Positions 18,489 through 30,237 of a stretch of 64,000 nucleotides of DNA are shown here, one piece after another (position 1 is the stretch's first letter; each line of letters starts with the position of its first letter). The position numbers and the translations under genes were made by a program. Source of the DNA: Methylovirgula ligni (GTDB lineage: Bacteria; Pseudomonadota; Alphaproteobacteria; Rhizobiales; Beijerinckiaceae); contig NZ_CP025086.1 of NCBI RefSeq assembly GCF_004135935.1, forward strand, positions 3,100,001-3,164,000. Direction: 5' to 3'. The notes under the pieces were generated by a model. The model did no database searches. It was not told where the DNA came from and saw nothing but the letters and a program-made list of their open reading frames with translations.

Positions 18489-19625
18489 GTGCGATCACCA
18501 CCGCGCTATATTTTCATTGAGACCAACCGCCGCTGCAATCTCAAGTGCGAGCATTGCAATTATTGGCATGACAAGGATACCGACGCCGCCAATTACCTCC
18601 CGCTGCCTCGCAAGCTGGAGGTTCTCGGCGAATTCCACGAGCTCAACCCGCAAGGCGCGATGGTCACCTGCGGCGGCGAGAGTATGCTCGACCTCGACAC
18701 TTATTTCGGCCTGATGCGCGAATGCCGCCGGCTGGGGCTCACGGCTCTCTCAGTGGTCAATGGCACGCGGATCCAGACGGCGGAAATGGCCGACCGGATG
18801 ATCGCCGAGGGGCCGCACGAGATTTCTATTTCGCTCAACAGCCCGCGCCGCGAGGTGCATGACCGCACGCGCGGCGTCCGAGGCGCCTTCGACAAGGCCG
18901 TCAAAGCGCTTCGGTTGCTGCTCGAGGCGCGCGCCCGCGTGCCTGGCTCGACGAGCCGCATCTACGTCATGGGCCTTGTCTTCGACGAGTCCTACCGCGA
19001 TCTCGAACACTTCTACGATTTCGTCCTGAACGACATCGGCGCCGACCGGCTGAAGCTCAATTCGCTGCAGCCTTCGTTCGCACAGCACGACCCGACCGAT
19101 GCGTTCTTCCGCGATCATTCCAAGGTCGACCCCGACGAGCTCTGCGACATCATTCAGCGCTGTAACGAGCGCTTCAACCTCGGTTTGAATCCGGTGTGGA
19201 TCGAGCAGGTGCGCATGTATTGGCAAAGCCTCGCCCGCGCCCGCGATCTCGAACTCGGCTGGGCCTCGAAGGTCGAGACGAGCGAGCACATCTGCAATAC
19301 CTACGATCGCAACATCATGGTCGACAGCTACGGCAAGGCGCGGCTTTGCTTTTCCGACGCGTTCGGCGGGTTGAAGCTCAAACAAAAGGGCGACCTGAAG
19401 CGCTTTTGGGAGAATGCCGGGGCGATCAGGCGGGAAATGGCGTCCTGCAACCGCCCGTGCGGCATCAGCCATAGCGTCCGGCGCGTCAGCGCCCGGCTGG
19501 ACCCAGCGCGGCAGCCGCCGCAGCGCAGCTTCGCGGCCCGTCGCGCCGACTTTTTCGCCGATCTCTGGCCGCTGCGCCCGGTCGTCGATCCCCGAGCCTC
19601 GGAAAGCGCCGCTTGCCAAGAGTGA
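18489..19625 (+). CDS. radical SAM/SPASM-like protein
   Basis: A 378-residue iron-sulfur enzyme using S-adenosylmethionine to make a radical. The cluster motif Cx3Cx2C is at C16, C20 and C23 (ETNRRCNLKCEHCNYWHD). VTCGGESMLDLDTY is the following GGE motif. The C-terminal part has spaced cysteines (HICNTYDRNIMVD, ARLCFSD, ASCNRPCGISH) resembling a SPASM/twitch auxiliary-cluster domain. It starts at GTG with a poor ribosome-binding site. The last 60 residues are Arg/Pro-rich and not domain-like. There is no peptide precursor gene adjacent, so a RiPP role is unsupported; modification of a sugar, lipid or protein is equally possible. Confidence 0.82.
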   Translation: MRSPPRYIFIETNRRCNLKCEHCNYWHDKDTDAANYLPLPRKLEVLGEFHELNPQGAMVTCGGESMLDLDTYFGLMRECRRLGLTALSVVNGTRIQTAEMADRMIAEGPHEISISLNSPRREVHDRTRGVRGAFDKAVKALRLLLEARARVPGSTSRIYVMGLVFDESYRDLEHFYDFVLNDIGADRLKLNSLQPSFAQHDPTDAFFRDHSKVDPDELCDIIQRCNERFNLGLNPVWIEQVRMYWQSLARARDLELGWASKVETSEHICNTYDRNIMVDSYGKARLCFSDAFGGLKLKQKGDLKRFWENAGAIRREMASCNRPCGISHSVRRVSARLDPARQPPQRSFAARRADFFADLWPLRPVVDPRASESAACQE

Positions 19626-19637
19626 TGCGGCGGTCTA

Positions 19638-19652
19638 GAACAAAGAAAGAAC
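19638..19652. promoter_or_regulatory. LexA box upstream of ssb
   Basis: The sequence GAACAAAGAAAGAAC is an exact GAAC-N7-GAAC, the established LexA operator form of alphaproteobacteria. It lies about 100 bases before the ssb start, so ssb is probably SOS-induced. In many proteobacteria this box sits between divergent uvrA and ssb; here uvrA is elsewhere. Confidence 0.8.
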
Positions 19653-19754
19653 ATTGCTTTCCGTGGAAAACCCGTGCCCTGACGCCATTTGGAGTCTGCG
19701 GTGGGCGTTGGTGGCCCTAAGGTCGGCCGCGAGAAGCGTTATTAGGAGAGAGCC

Positions 19755-20243
19755 ATGGCGGGCAGCGTCAACAAGGTCATTCTGATCGGCAACCTGGGTC
19801 GCGACCCCGAAGTACGGCGGCTGAATTCGGGCGATTCCGTCGTGAACTTCAGCCTCGCGACGACCGAGTCCTGGCGCGACAAGGCGAGCGGCGAGCGCAA
19901 GGACCGCACCGAATGGCACAATATCGTTATTTTCAACGAGAATTTGGGCCGGATCGCGGAGCAATATTGCAAGAAGGGCTCCAAGGTCTATCTCGAGGGT
20001 CAATTGCAGACGCGCGAATATACCGACAAGGACGGCAATCAGCGCCGTACGACCGAAGTCGTCCTGCAGCGCTTCCGCGGCGAGCTGACGCTGCTCGACA
20101 GCCGTGGCAGCGCACGGGGCGAATCTCTTGACGATCGCGCTACACCCGAACCCAGCGGCAGCTTCGGCCATTCCTCGCCAATGGAATCCGACAAGCGCCC
20201 GAGCCGCGCCGCGGAAATGATCGACGACGACATTCCGTTTTAA
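19755..20243 (+). CDS. ssb: single-stranded DNA-binding protein
   Basis: SSB coats single-stranded DNA in replication, repair and recombination. The 162-residue protein has the N-terminal OB fold (AGSVNKVILIGNLGRDPEVR, ATTESWRDKASGERKDRTEW, KKGSKVYLEGQLQTREYTDK). A disordered Pro/Ser-rich linker follows, then the conserved acidic tip DDDIPF that recruits partner proteins. An AGGAG site precedes the ATG. The upstream LexA box suggests SOS control. Confidence 0.97.
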   Translation: MAGSVNKVILIGNLGRDPEVRRLNSGDSVVNFSLATTESWRDKASGERKDRTEWHNIVIFNENLGRIAEQYCKKGSKVYLEGQLQTREYTDKDGNQRRTTEVVLQRFRGELTLLDSRGSARGESLDDRATPEPSGSFGHSSPMESDKRPSRAAEMIDDDIPF

Positions 20244-20279
20244 CGGCTGCCGGACGATCATGCTGCGGGAGGCGCGTGC

Positions 20280-21386
20280 GTGATCGTCGAGAAAAAGATC
20301 TTCGCGCTGCCGGAGTTTCGGACCTCCGGCGGTGCGCTCATCAAAAACGTTCGCGTTGGCTGGGAGAGTTATGGCAGACTCAATGCCGATCGCTCGAACG
20401 CAATCCTCATCGCGCATTATTTTTCCGGCACCAGCCACGCCGCCGGGCGCTACACGACGGAAGACGTGTTTCCCGGCTATTGGGACGCGCTGATCGGTCC
20501 CGGCAAGGCAATCGATACCGAGCGCTATTTCGTCCTCTCCTCCGATACACTCGTCAATCTCAACGCCCGCGATCCGCAGGTCGTCACCACCGGCCCGGCG
20601 ACTATCGATCCCGCGACCGGCAAGCCCTATGGGCTTTCCTTTCCATTAGTGACGATCGGCGATTTCGTCGCCGCGCAGAAAGCGCTCGTCGATCATCTCG
20701 GCATCCGCAGGCTGCACGCGGTCATGGGGCCCTCGATGGGCGGATTGCAGACGCTCGCCTGGGCCGTCGCCTATCCGGAGATGATGGAGCGCATCGTGCC
20801 GGTGATCTGCGCCGGCGAAATAGACGCCTGGCTGACGGCGTGGCTCGGCCTCTGGGCGGCGCCGATCATGGCCGATCCGGCCTGGCAGGGCGGCGCCTAC
20901 GTGGCCGAAGCGCAGCCCCTCGCCGGCCTGACGCTGGCGCTGAAGCTCATCACCCTTCAAGCCAATCATTGGCTCTGGACCGACGCGCAATTCGGCCGCG
21001 CCTATGCCGACCCCGGCGCCAATCCCGCTGACGCCCTCGGCAACAGCTTCAAAGTCGAAGCGACGGTCGCCGCCATCGCCGCCGAGCGCGCCAAAATTTC
21101 CGACTCCAATCACCTGCTCTATCTCGTCAAAGCCAATCAGACTTTCGCCGCCGGGCCGAGCGGCACTTTGGCCGACCTCGAAACTATCCGGGCCAGGACG
21201 CTCCTGCTCTACAGCCCGGAGGATCAGGTGTTCCGCGCCGAGAGGGCACGCGCGACGGCTGCGGCCATCGCCAAGGGCGACGCGCCGGTCGAAGTCGCGG
21301 AAATCCACGGCCCCTTCGGCCATGCCAACGGCCTCTTCGCCATTGCGCCGCTCGGTGAAAAAATCCGGGCGTTCCTGGCACGCTAA
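20280..21386 (+). CDS. MetX-like alpha/beta hydrolase (homoserine O-acetyltransferase family)
   Basis: A 368-residue alpha/beta-hydrolase of the homoserine O-acetyltransferase family. It has NAILIAHYFSG, the nucleophile elbow MGPSMGGLQ (Ser152), YSPEDQVF with the acid and GPFGHANGLF with the catalytic His. PATGKPYGLSFPLVTIGDFV matches MetX. However, the region that in true MetX reads like NVLGGCxGSTGP is here DTLVNLNARDPQVVTTGP, so substrate choice may differ. It starts at GTG. No metW follows. It is a divergent family member; methionine biosynthesis is possible but not proven. Confidence 0.72.
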   Translation: MIVEKKIFALPEFRTSGGALIKNVRVGWESYGRLNADRSNAILIAHYFSGTSHAAGRYTTEDVFPGYWDALIGPGKAIDTERYFVLSSDTLVNLNARDPQVVTTGPATIDPATGKPYGLSFPLVTIGDFVAAQKALVDHLGIRRLHAVMGPSMGGLQTLAWAVAYPEMMERIVPVICAGEIDAWLTAWLGLWAAPIMADPAWQGGAYVAEAQPLAGLTLALKLITLQANHWLWTDAQFGRAYADPGANPADALGNSFKVEATVAAIAAERAKISDSNHLLYLVKANQTFAAGPSGTLADLETIRARTLLLYSPEDQVFRAERARATAAAIAKGDAPVEVAEIHGPFGHANGLFAIAPLGEKIRAFLAR

Positions 21387-21621
21387 GCGCGATGTATGGC
21401 TGCCGAATCGCGACGGATTTCAGCCCGCCGACTGGCAAAACAACCGTCCATTTGCGAAGTGAAACGGGGCCCAGCGACCATCTGGTTGTGAACATTCAAG
21501 AGCGGCATATTAAGTAACTGAAATTAAATGGAATTTTTAAGCCGCGCCACAGCGGGTCGGCTGGCCTTTTGGAGCAAGATTGATTATATCAAAGGCTCCT
21601 CCAAAGCCTGGATGATTTGCC

Positions 21622-24369
<2,748 letters not shown>

Positions 24370-24376
24370 GGTTACC

Positions 24377-24405
24377 GTTCCCCTCCCCGTCTGCGGGTGG
24401 GGAAC
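24377..24405. repeat. hairpin between gyrA and coaD
   Basis: GTTCCCC followed by a C-rich stretch pairs with GGGGAAC to give a stem of about 11-12 bp with one or two mismatches and a small loop. No T-run follows, so it is a weak attenuator or dispersed GC-rich palindrome rather than a clear terminator. Confidence 0.4.
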
Positions 24406-24442
24406 ATTTGCCCCCGCTCCCGCGCTCGGCTAGAGAAGGCGC

Positions 24443-24946
24443 ATGACCCGCAAGGCGCTCTATACCGGCACGTTCGACCCGCTGACCAACGGCCATGTCG
24501 ACATCATCGCGCGCGCCGCGCGTTTTTGCGATGAATTGGTGGTGGCGATCGGCGTGCATCCGGGCAAGACGCCGATGTTTTCCGCCGCCGAGCGCACCGA
24601 ATTCATCCGCGCCGCCTGCGCCAGCCTTGCCGCGACACATTCCTGCAAATTGTCGGTGATGACCTTCTCCGGCCTGACAGTCACCGCCGCGCGCGAGACT
24701 GGGGCGACGTTGCTGGTGCGTGGGCTGCGCGACGGCACCGATCTCGACTACGAGTCGCAGATGACCGGCATGAACGGCATTATGGCGCCGGAAATCGAAA
24801 CCATCTTCCTCGCCGCCTCCCCGCAAGTTCGTCATATTGCCGCGACATTGGTGCGTCAGATCGCCCTGCTCGGCGGCGATGTCTCACCCTTCGTACCCGA
24901 TGTCGTCGCCAAAGCCCTCGCGGTGAAATTAAACACCGCGCCCTAA
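24443..24946 (+). CDS. coaD: phosphopantetheine adenylyltransferase
   Basis: CoaD adenylates 4'-phosphopantetheine to dephospho-CoA, the penultimate step of coenzyme A synthesis. The 167-residue length is normal. Signatures are [16 protein letters not shown] (nucleotidyltransferase TGTFDPxTxGH), [14 protein letters not shown] and [16 protein letters not shown]. It stands between gyrA and two cyclophilin genes and is probably transcribed with them, the gap to the next gene being 19 bases. Confidence 0.96.
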   Translation: MTRKALYTGTFDPLTNGHVDIIARAARFCDELVVAIGVHPGKTPMFSAAERTEFIRAACASLAATHSCKLSVMTFSGLTVTAARETGATLLVRGLRDGTDLDYESQMTGMNGIMAPEIETIFLAASPQVRHIAATLVRQIALLGGDVSPFVPDVVAKALAVKLNTAP

Positions 24947-24965
24947 TCTGCTCCGAGGAGGAAAC

Positions 24966-25514
24966 ATGCGCTTGATCCGTCGCAGCCTGTTGGCTGCCTT
25001 TGCCTTCATGGTTTTGACGCTGCCGCTCGCCGCCGCCGACCTGAAGAACGAAATCTATCTTGATACGAAGGATGGCCGAGTCACGATCCTGCTCCGGCCC
25101 GATCTCGCGCCGAAGACGGTCGCGCAGATCAAGGCGCTGACCAAGCGCGGCTTCTACAATGGCCTCAAGTTCCATCGCGTGATCGAGGGCTTCATGGCGC
25201 AGACGGGCGATCCGACCGGCACGGGCACCGGCGGCTCCGACCTGCCGAATGTCCCGGCCGAATTCTCCAAGGCGCATTTCAAGCGCGGCTCACTCGGCAT
25301 GGCGCGCGCGGACGACCCCGATTCCGGAAATTCGCAATTCTTCATTTGCTTCGACGAAGCTGGCTTCCTCGACGGGCAATATACGCTCTTCGGCCAGGTG
25401 ATCGACGGCATGGATGTGGTCGACAAGATCAAGAAGGGCTCGCAGGCCGACAATGGCACCGTCACCGACCCCGACAAGATCGTGAAAATGGAACTCGCGA
25501 CCGACGCGAAATAA
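24966..25514 (+). CDS. periplasmic peptidyl-prolyl cis-trans isomerase (cyclophilin)
   Basis: A 182-residue cyclophilin with an N-terminal signal peptide (RRSLLAAFAFMVLTLPLAAA). It catalyses proline isomerisation during protein folding in the periplasm. Conserved parts are KFHRVIEGFMAQTGDPTGTG with the catalytic Arg, SLGMARADDPDSGNSQFFIC and YTLFGQVIDGMDVVDKI. AGGAGG precedes the ATG. The next gene encodes a shorter version without a signal peptide, so the pair serves two compartments. Confidence 0.92.
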   Translation: MRLIRRSLLAAFAFMVLTLPLAAADLKNEIYLDTKDGRVTILLRPDLAPKTVAQIKALTKRGFYNGLKFHRVIEGFMAQTGDPTGTGTGGSDLPNVPAEFSKAHFKRGSLGMARADDPDSGNSQFFICFDEAGFLDGQYTLFGQVIDGMDVVDKIKKGSQADNGTVTDPDKIVKMELATDAK

Positions 25515-25620
25515 TCGCCGCGCGAATCCCGGCGCGGCTCCCCGCGCCGGCACAGGCGAAGGTTTACCTCGCGCCTGGCTTCGATTAAGGGAAGCGCCGA
25601 CAACAGATGGAGGCATCGTC

Positions 25621-26076
25621 ATGGCGGAAGCCGGCAACACTTTGACGCTTGAGACGACCAAAGGCCCCGTAGTGATCGAGCTGCGGCCCGATCTCGCGCC
25701 CAAACACGTCGCCCATATCAAAAAGCTCGTGGAAGAGCATTTCTACGACGGCGTCGTGTTTCATCGCGTCATCGACGGCTTCATGGCGCAGACCGGCTGC
25801 CCGCATGGCACCGGCACGGGCGGCTCGAAATATCCGAACCTCAAGGCCGAATTCAACGCCGAGCCGCATGTACGCGGCACCGTCTCGATGGCGCGGGCGC
25901 AAAATCCCGATTCCGCCAATTCGCAATTCTTCATCGTCTTCGACGACGCGCGCTTTCTCGACAAGCAATATACCGTGTGGGGGAAAGTCGTCTCCGGTAT
26001 GGAGAATGTCGACAAGATCAAGCGTGGCGAGCCGGTACGCGATCCGGACAAGATCATTTCCGCCAAGCTGAGCTAA
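25621..26076 (+). CDS. cytoplasmic peptidyl-prolyl cis-trans isomerase (cyclophilin)
   Basis: A 151-residue single-domain cyclophilin without a signal peptide. It has VFHRVIDGFMAQTGCPHGTG (catalytic Arg), TVSMARAQNPDSANSQFFIV and YTVWGKVVSGMENVDKIKRG. It probably assists folding in the cytosol. It follows its exported paralogue by about 100 bases with a GGAGG site before the ATG, an arrangement suggesting an old duplication. Confidence 0.92.
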   Translation: MAEAGNTLTLETTKGPVVIELRPDLAPKHVAHIKKLVEEHFYDGVVFHRVIDGFMAQTGCPHGTGTGGSKYPNLKAEFNAEPHVRGTVSMARAQNPDSANSQFFIVFDDARFLDKQYTVWGKVVSGMENVDKIKRGEPVRDPDKIISAKLS

Positions 26077-26096
26077 GTGCTGCGACTTGCATATTT

Positions 26097-26174
26097 CGTC
26101 ATTGCGAGCGAAGCGAAGCAATCCAAGCATGAAACGTCTGGATTGCTTCTGCGCTCTCGCGCCTCGCAATGACG
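26097..26174. repeat. dispersed palindromic repeat, CATTGCGAG/CTCGCAATG type
   Basis: A 78-base imperfect palindrome. The outer arms CGTCATTGCGAG (26097-26108) and CTCGCAATGACG (26163-26174) are perfect complements. The inner arms GAAGCAATCCA (26115-26125) and TGGATTGCTTC (26139-26149) pair as well. This repeat type is widely dispersed in Hyphomicrobiales genomes (family knowledge). It ends 10 bases before the queA start, so it may form a cruciform or hairpin in the queA leader. A second copy lies at 45195-45265. Confidence 0.85.
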
Positions 26175-26183
26175 CGGCATAAC

Positions 26184-27248
26184 ATGCGTGTCGATCTGTT
26201 CGATTTCGATCTGCCGCCCGAGCGGATCGCGCTGCGCCCGATCATTCCGCGCGATGCCGCGCGTATGCTCGTCGTCGCGCCGGCTTCGCCGGAGCCGCTG
26301 CAGGATCGCACCATCCGCGATCTCCCGGATTTTCTACGGCCCGGCGACATTCTCGTCGTCAACAATACGCGCGTGATCCCGGCCCGGCTCGAGGGCGTAC
26401 GAACTCGCGGCGTGAACAAAGCCAAGATCGAAGTGCTGCTGCACAGGCGTGTCTCCGACGACACATGGCGGGCCTTCGCGAAAGGCGCGAAAAAACTGCA
26501 ACGCGGCGACACGATAGCTTTTCAGCGCGGCGATACGATCGTCGCAACGGAAGTGCTGGAAAATTTCGGCGAAGGCGAAGTCATGCTCGCCTTCCCGCTC
26601 GGCGGCGCGGACCTCGATCGCGCCATCGAGGCGCTTGGCGCCATGCCCCTGCCACTCTATATCGCCGGCAAGCGGCCCGCCGACGCGCAGGATAGCGACG
26701 ATTACCAGAGCCTGTTCGCTGTCCATCGCGGCGCCGTCGCCGCGCCGACCGCGAGCCTGCATTTCACCCCGGCGCTCAAAACCGCCATCGCCGCGCGCGG
26801 CGTCGAGATCGCGCAGATCACGCTGCATGTCGGCGCCGGCACCTTTCTGCCGGTGAAAGCCGATGACACGCAGGCGCACAGGATGCACGCCGAATGGGGC
26901 GAAATCGATGCCGAGACCGCCGCGCGGCTCAATGCAGCGCGGGCGGCTGGCGGGCGCATCGTCGCGGTCGGCACGACCTCCCTGCGTCTGCTCGAATCCG
27001 CGGCGACAGCGGCGGGAAAGATTGCGCCTTTCTCCGATGAGACGGCGATTTTCATTACCCCGGGCTATCGCTTCAAGGCCGTCGATCTGCTGCTGACCAA
27101 TTTCCATCTGCCGCGCTCGACGCTCTTCATGCTGGTCGCGGCCTTCAGTGGACTCGAGACGATGCAAGCGGCCTATAAACATGCGATAGCCTCGGACTAC
27201 CGCTTCTATTCTTATGGCGATGCCTGCCTGCTCCACCCGGCCCCATGA
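26184..27248 (+). CDS. queA: tRNA preQ1(34) S-adenosylmethionine ribosyltransferase-isomerase
   Basis: QueA moves the ribosyl part of S-adenosylmethionine to preQ1 in tRNA, forming epoxyqueuosine. The 354-residue protein starts [19 protein letters not shown], the standard N-terminus, so I use the ATG at 26184; an in-frame ATG at 26169 falls in the upstream repeat. Other signatures are [24 protein letters not shown] and [19 protein letters not shown]. The stop overlaps the tgt start (CCATGA), so queA and tgt are co-translated; both serve queuosine synthesis. Confidence 0.95.
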   Translation: MRVDLFDFDLPPERIALRPIIPRDAARMLVVAPASPEPLQDRTIRDLPDFLRPGDILVVNNTRVIPARLEGVRTRGVNKAKIEVLLHRRVSDDTWRAFAKGAKKLQRGDTIAFQRGDTIVATEVLENFGEGEVMLAFPLGGADLDRAIEALGAMPLPLYIAGKRPADAQDSDDYQSLFAVHRGAVAAPTASLHFTPALKTAIAARGVEIAQITLHVGAGTFLPVKADDTQAHRMHAEWGEIDAETAARLNAARAAGGRIVAVGTTSLRLLESAATAAGKIAPFSDETAIFITPGYRFKAVDLLLTNFHLPRSTLFMLVAAFSGLETMQAAYKHAIASDYRFYSYGDACLLHPAP

Positions 27249-28378
27249 CCGAACTGACATTCGATATCCACGCCAAAGACGGTGACGCACGCACCGGCAC
27301 GATCACGCTGCCGCGCGGAAGAATCCGCACGCCCGCCTTCATGCCGGTCGGTACGGCGGCGACCGTCAAGGCGATGTATCCGCAGGATGTCCATGCGCTC
27401 GGCGCCGATGTCGTGCTGGCCAACACCTATCATCTGATGTTGCGGCCGGGGGCGGAGCGCATCGATGCGCTCGGTGGCCTGCATAAATTCATGAACTGGC
27501 CTTGGCCGATCCTGACCGATTCCGGCGGCTTCCAGGTCATGTCGCTCGCCAAGCTCAGAAAGCTCGACGAGAGCGGCGTGACCTTCCAATCGCATATCGA
27601 CGGCGCGCGGCATCATCTGACGCCGGAGCGGGCCATGGAGATCCAGCGGCTGCTCGGCTCCGACATCCAGATGCAGCTCGACGAATGTGTGCGGCTGCCG
27701 GCGCCTGAGGCCGATGTCGAACGCGCCATGCGGCTTTCGCTGCGCTGGGCCGAGCGCTGCAAGGCGGCGTTCGGCACCCAGCCGGGCCACGCGCTTTTCG
27801 GCATCGTCCAGGGCGGCGAAAGCCCGGCCCTGCGCCGTGCCAGCGCGGAGGCGCTCGTCGGCATTGGCTTCGACGGCTATGCGCTGGGTGGCCTCGCGGT
27901 TGGTGAACCGCAGGACGTGATGCTGGCGATGATCGAGGCAAGCGCCGCCTATCTGCCGGCGGCGCGGCCGCGCTATCTGATGGGCGTCGGTTCGCCCGAC
28001 GATCTGATCGAATCCGTCCGCCGCGGCATCGACATGTTCGATTGCGTCATGCCGACGCGAGCCGGCCGCCACGGCCTTGTCTACAGCCGCCACGGCCGCA
28101 TCAACCTGCGCAACGCGAAACATGCCGACGACCCGCGACCGATCGATCCGGAGTCGTCTTGCGAGGCCGCGCGCATTTATTCCCGCGCCTATCTGCATCA
28201 TCTCGTGAAGGCCGGCGAGATTCTCGCCATGATGCTGCTGACGACGATCAACCTCGCCTATTACGAAACGCTGATGACGGATATCCGCGCGGCGATCGCG
28301 GCGGGCCGTTACGCCGACTTCTGCGCCGAGACGAAAGCCCGCTGGGCGCGCGGCGAAGGTCCCGAATCCAGAGCCTGA
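27245..28378 (+). CDS. tgt: queuine/preQ1 tRNA-guanine transglycosylase
   Basis: Tgt swaps guanine 34 for preQ1 in tRNAs with GUN anticodons. The 377-residue protein has [11 protein letters not shown] (Asp92), [24 protein letters not shown] and MFDCVMPTR with the nucleophile Asp266. The zinc site is unusual: where E. coli has PECDCYTC, this protein has PESSCEAA, and the His of TIHNL is replaced by Ile335. Only Cys306 of the four usual ligands remains. Overall fit to the family is otherwise excellent. It is coupled to queA. Confidence 0.95.
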   Translation: MTELTFDIHAKDGDARTGTITLPRGRIRTPAFMPVGTAATVKAMYPQDVHALGADVVLANTYHLMLRPGAERIDALGGLHKFMNWPWPILTDSGGFQVMSLAKLRKLDESGVTFQSHIDGARHHLTPERAMEIQRLLGSDIQMQLDECVRLPAPEADVERAMRLSLRWAERCKAAFGTQPGHALFGIVQGGESPALRRASAEALVGIGFDGYALGGLAVGEPQDVMLAMIEASAAYLPAARPRYLMGVGSPDDLIESVRRGIDMFDCVMPTRAGRHGLVYSRHGRINLRNAKHADDPRPIDPESSCEAARIYSRAYLHHLVKAGEILAMMLLTTINLAYYETLMTDIRAAIAAGRYADFCAETKARWARGEGPESRA

Positions 28379-28829
28379 AAATGGAAAAGGCGAAACGGGC
28401 TCAAGGGCCTCGCTTCGCCTCTCCGTTCCCTCGTCCTAGACCCTTTCTGGCCTGTTCCCCCGAGGGGGACGGCGTGATCTGCACGCCGGCACATGAAAGG
28501 GGTTCCTCCCACGACTTGGACTAGATGCACACCGGGTGAACCCGAAGGCTCTCAACACGATGGCAAGGGTTTGTAGCCCAGACGTGACGCATTGTCACGC
28601 ATCAACGATGCATCTTGCCCGCAAAAATGGCAGAAAAGAAAAAATTTTTTTTTCATTCGTAATCTCGGTAAAAATACCCCCAGGAAAGGCGCGCCCGGCG
28701 CCTGATCGCGCTTTTGTGTGCCGGTGTTCCTGCTAAAAGGCCGTCTGGTCTCAAGCTCGGTGGAGCGGGCGGCAAACATTTCTCAGCTCAAGCGCGCATT
28801 CATCTCCTCGATATTCCATTGCTGGCATC
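28379..28829. other. 451-base intergenic region with a palindrome and an A/T tract
   Basis: No supported gene lies here, although a few short frames are open. It holds a 6-bp inverted repeat CGTGAC-N5-GTCACG at 28583-28599, and at about 28635-28655 a long A-run followed directly by a T-run. The latter can act as a bent or unstructured tract, and possibly a terminator. The region should contain the thrB promoter. An unannotated small RNA cannot be excluded. Confidence 0.5.
28583..28599. promoter_or_regulatory. possible operator palindrome
   Basis: CGTGAC and GTCACG are perfect 6-base complements separated by five bases, the geometry of a dimeric regulator site. It is about 230 bases upstream of thrB. 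There is no functional evidence. Confidence 0.3.
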
Positions 28830-29795
28830 ATGGCTGTCTACACCGACGTTTCCGACCTCGCTCTCAGGGATTTTCTTGCCGATTACGGGCTTGGAAAATT
28901 GCTTGCCTACAAGGGCATCGCCGAAGGCGTCGAGAATTCCAATTATCTGCTCCATGTCGAGGCCGGGTTTTTCATCCTCACGCTCTATGAGAAGCGGGTA
29001 AACGCCGACGATCTGCCCTTCTTTCTCGGCCTGATGGAGCATCTCTCCGCGCGCGGCCTCGTCTGCCCGCAGCCCGTAAAAACGCGTGAAGGCTCTCTAT
29101 TTAAGCCGCTCGCCGGCAGGCCCGCCGCGATCGTGACTTTTCTCGAAGGCGTCTCGACGCGCGCCCCGCTCGTCGCGCATTGCGCCGCTCTCGGCACCGC
29201 GCTTGCGGAATTGCATCGTGCGGGTACGGATTTCCCGCTCGAACGCGCGAACAGCCTTTCGATTTCCGGCTGGCCGCCGCTCCTGATGCAAGCCAGGGAC
29301 CGTGCCGACAGCGTCGAACCGGGGCTGGCTGCCTTTCTCGCCGCCGAACTTGCGGCGCTCGAAGAACTCTGGCCGCGGAATCTACCGCGCGGCGTGATCC
29401 ATGCCGATCTCTTCCCGGACAACGTTCTCTTCCTCGGCGACAAAGTCTCCGGCCTGATCGACTTCTACTTCGCCTGCACGGATTTTCTCGCTTATGATCT
29501 CGCGGTCTGCCTCAACGCCTGGTGTTTCGAGCCGGATTTTTCGTACAACGTCACCAAGGGCAAGGCCCTGATCGACGCCTATCAACGCGCCCGCCCGTTG
29601 ACGCCGCTGGAAATCATCGCTCTGCCGATCCTCGCTCGCGGGGCGGCGCTACGCTTCACCCTCACCCGTCTGGTTGACTGGCTGAACGTACCCCCTGGCG
29701 CCCTCGTGAAGCCGAAGGACCCCCGCGAATATGTCCGACGGCTGCGCTTCCATCAGCAGGCAACGAGTCCCGGCGATCTCGGATTGGCATTTTGA
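28830..29795 (+). CDS. thrB: homoserine kinase (ThrB, choline-kinase-like class)
   Basis: This enzyme phosphorylates homoserine in threonine synthesis. The 321-residue protein belongs to the aminoglycoside/choline kinase-like class used by many alphaproteobacteria rather than the GHMP class of E. coli. It begins [20 protein letters not shown] and has [28 protein letters not shown] (catalytic loop) and [19 protein letters not shown] (metal-binding Asp). Its stop overlaps the TTG start of rnhA, a gene order common in the group. Confidence 0.93.
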   Translation: MAVYTDVSDLALRDFLADYGLGKLLAYKGIAEGVENSNYLLHVEAGFFILTLYEKRVNADDLPFFLGLMEHLSARGLVCPQPVKTREGSLFKPLAGRPAAIVTFLEGVSTRAPLVAHCAALGTALAELHRAGTDFPLERANSLSISGWPPLLMQARDRADSVEPGLAAFLAAELAALEELWPRNLPRGVIHADLFPDNVLFLGDKVSGLIDFYFACTDFLAYDLAVCLNAWCFEPDFSYNVTKGKALIDAYQRARPLTPLEIIALPILARGAALRFTLTRLVDWLNVPPGALVKPKDPREYVRRLRFHQQATSPGDLGLAF

Positions 29796-30235
29796 GCGGT
29801 AAAGTCACGATCTGGACCGACGGCGCCTGCTCCGGCAATCCCGGCCCCGGCGGCTGGGGCGCGGTCATCACCTTCGCCGACAAGCGCAAGGAAATCTCCG
29901 GCGGCGAAGCGGCGACGACCAACAATCGCATGGAGATCACCGCCGCGATCCGCGCTCTCGAAGCCCTGACACGCTCCTGCGATGTCGATCTCCATACCGA
30001 TTCCGCCTATCTGCGCGGCGGCATTACCACCTGGCTCGCGGGCTGGAAGAAGAACGGCTGGCGCACCGCCGATAAGAAGCCGGTCAAGAACATCGAACTC
30101 TGGCAGGAACTCGAACAGGCAGCCGCGCGCCACACGATTCATTGGCACTGGCTGAAAGGCCATGCCGGCCATCCGATGAATGAGCGCGCCGACGAGCTGG
30201 CGCGCGAAGGCATGCGGCCCTTTTTAAAACGCTGA
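29792..30235 (+). CDS. rnhA: ribonuclease HI
   Basis: RNase HI degrades the RNA strand of RNA-DNA hybrids. The 147-residue protein has all catalytic acids in context: [44 protein letters not shown] and [14 protein letters not shown]. It begins at TTG overlapping the stop of thrB, so it is translationally coupled. It converges on the membrane glycosyltransferase gene with a two-base gap. Confidence 0.95.
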   Translation: MSGKVTIWTDGACSGNPGPGGWGAVITFADKRKEISGGEAATTNNRMEITAAIRALEALTRSCDVDLHTDSAYLRGGITTWLAGWKKNGWRTADKKPVKNIELWQELEQAAARHTIHWHWLKGHAGHPMNERADELAREGMRPFLKR

Positions 30236-30237
30236 AT

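Noticed and set aside
28536-28736. 66-residue plus-strand frame in the tgt-thrB gap
   Set aside because: It runs through the A/T tract, has no ribosome-binding site and no protein-like pattern; overlapping frames on the other strand are equally open.
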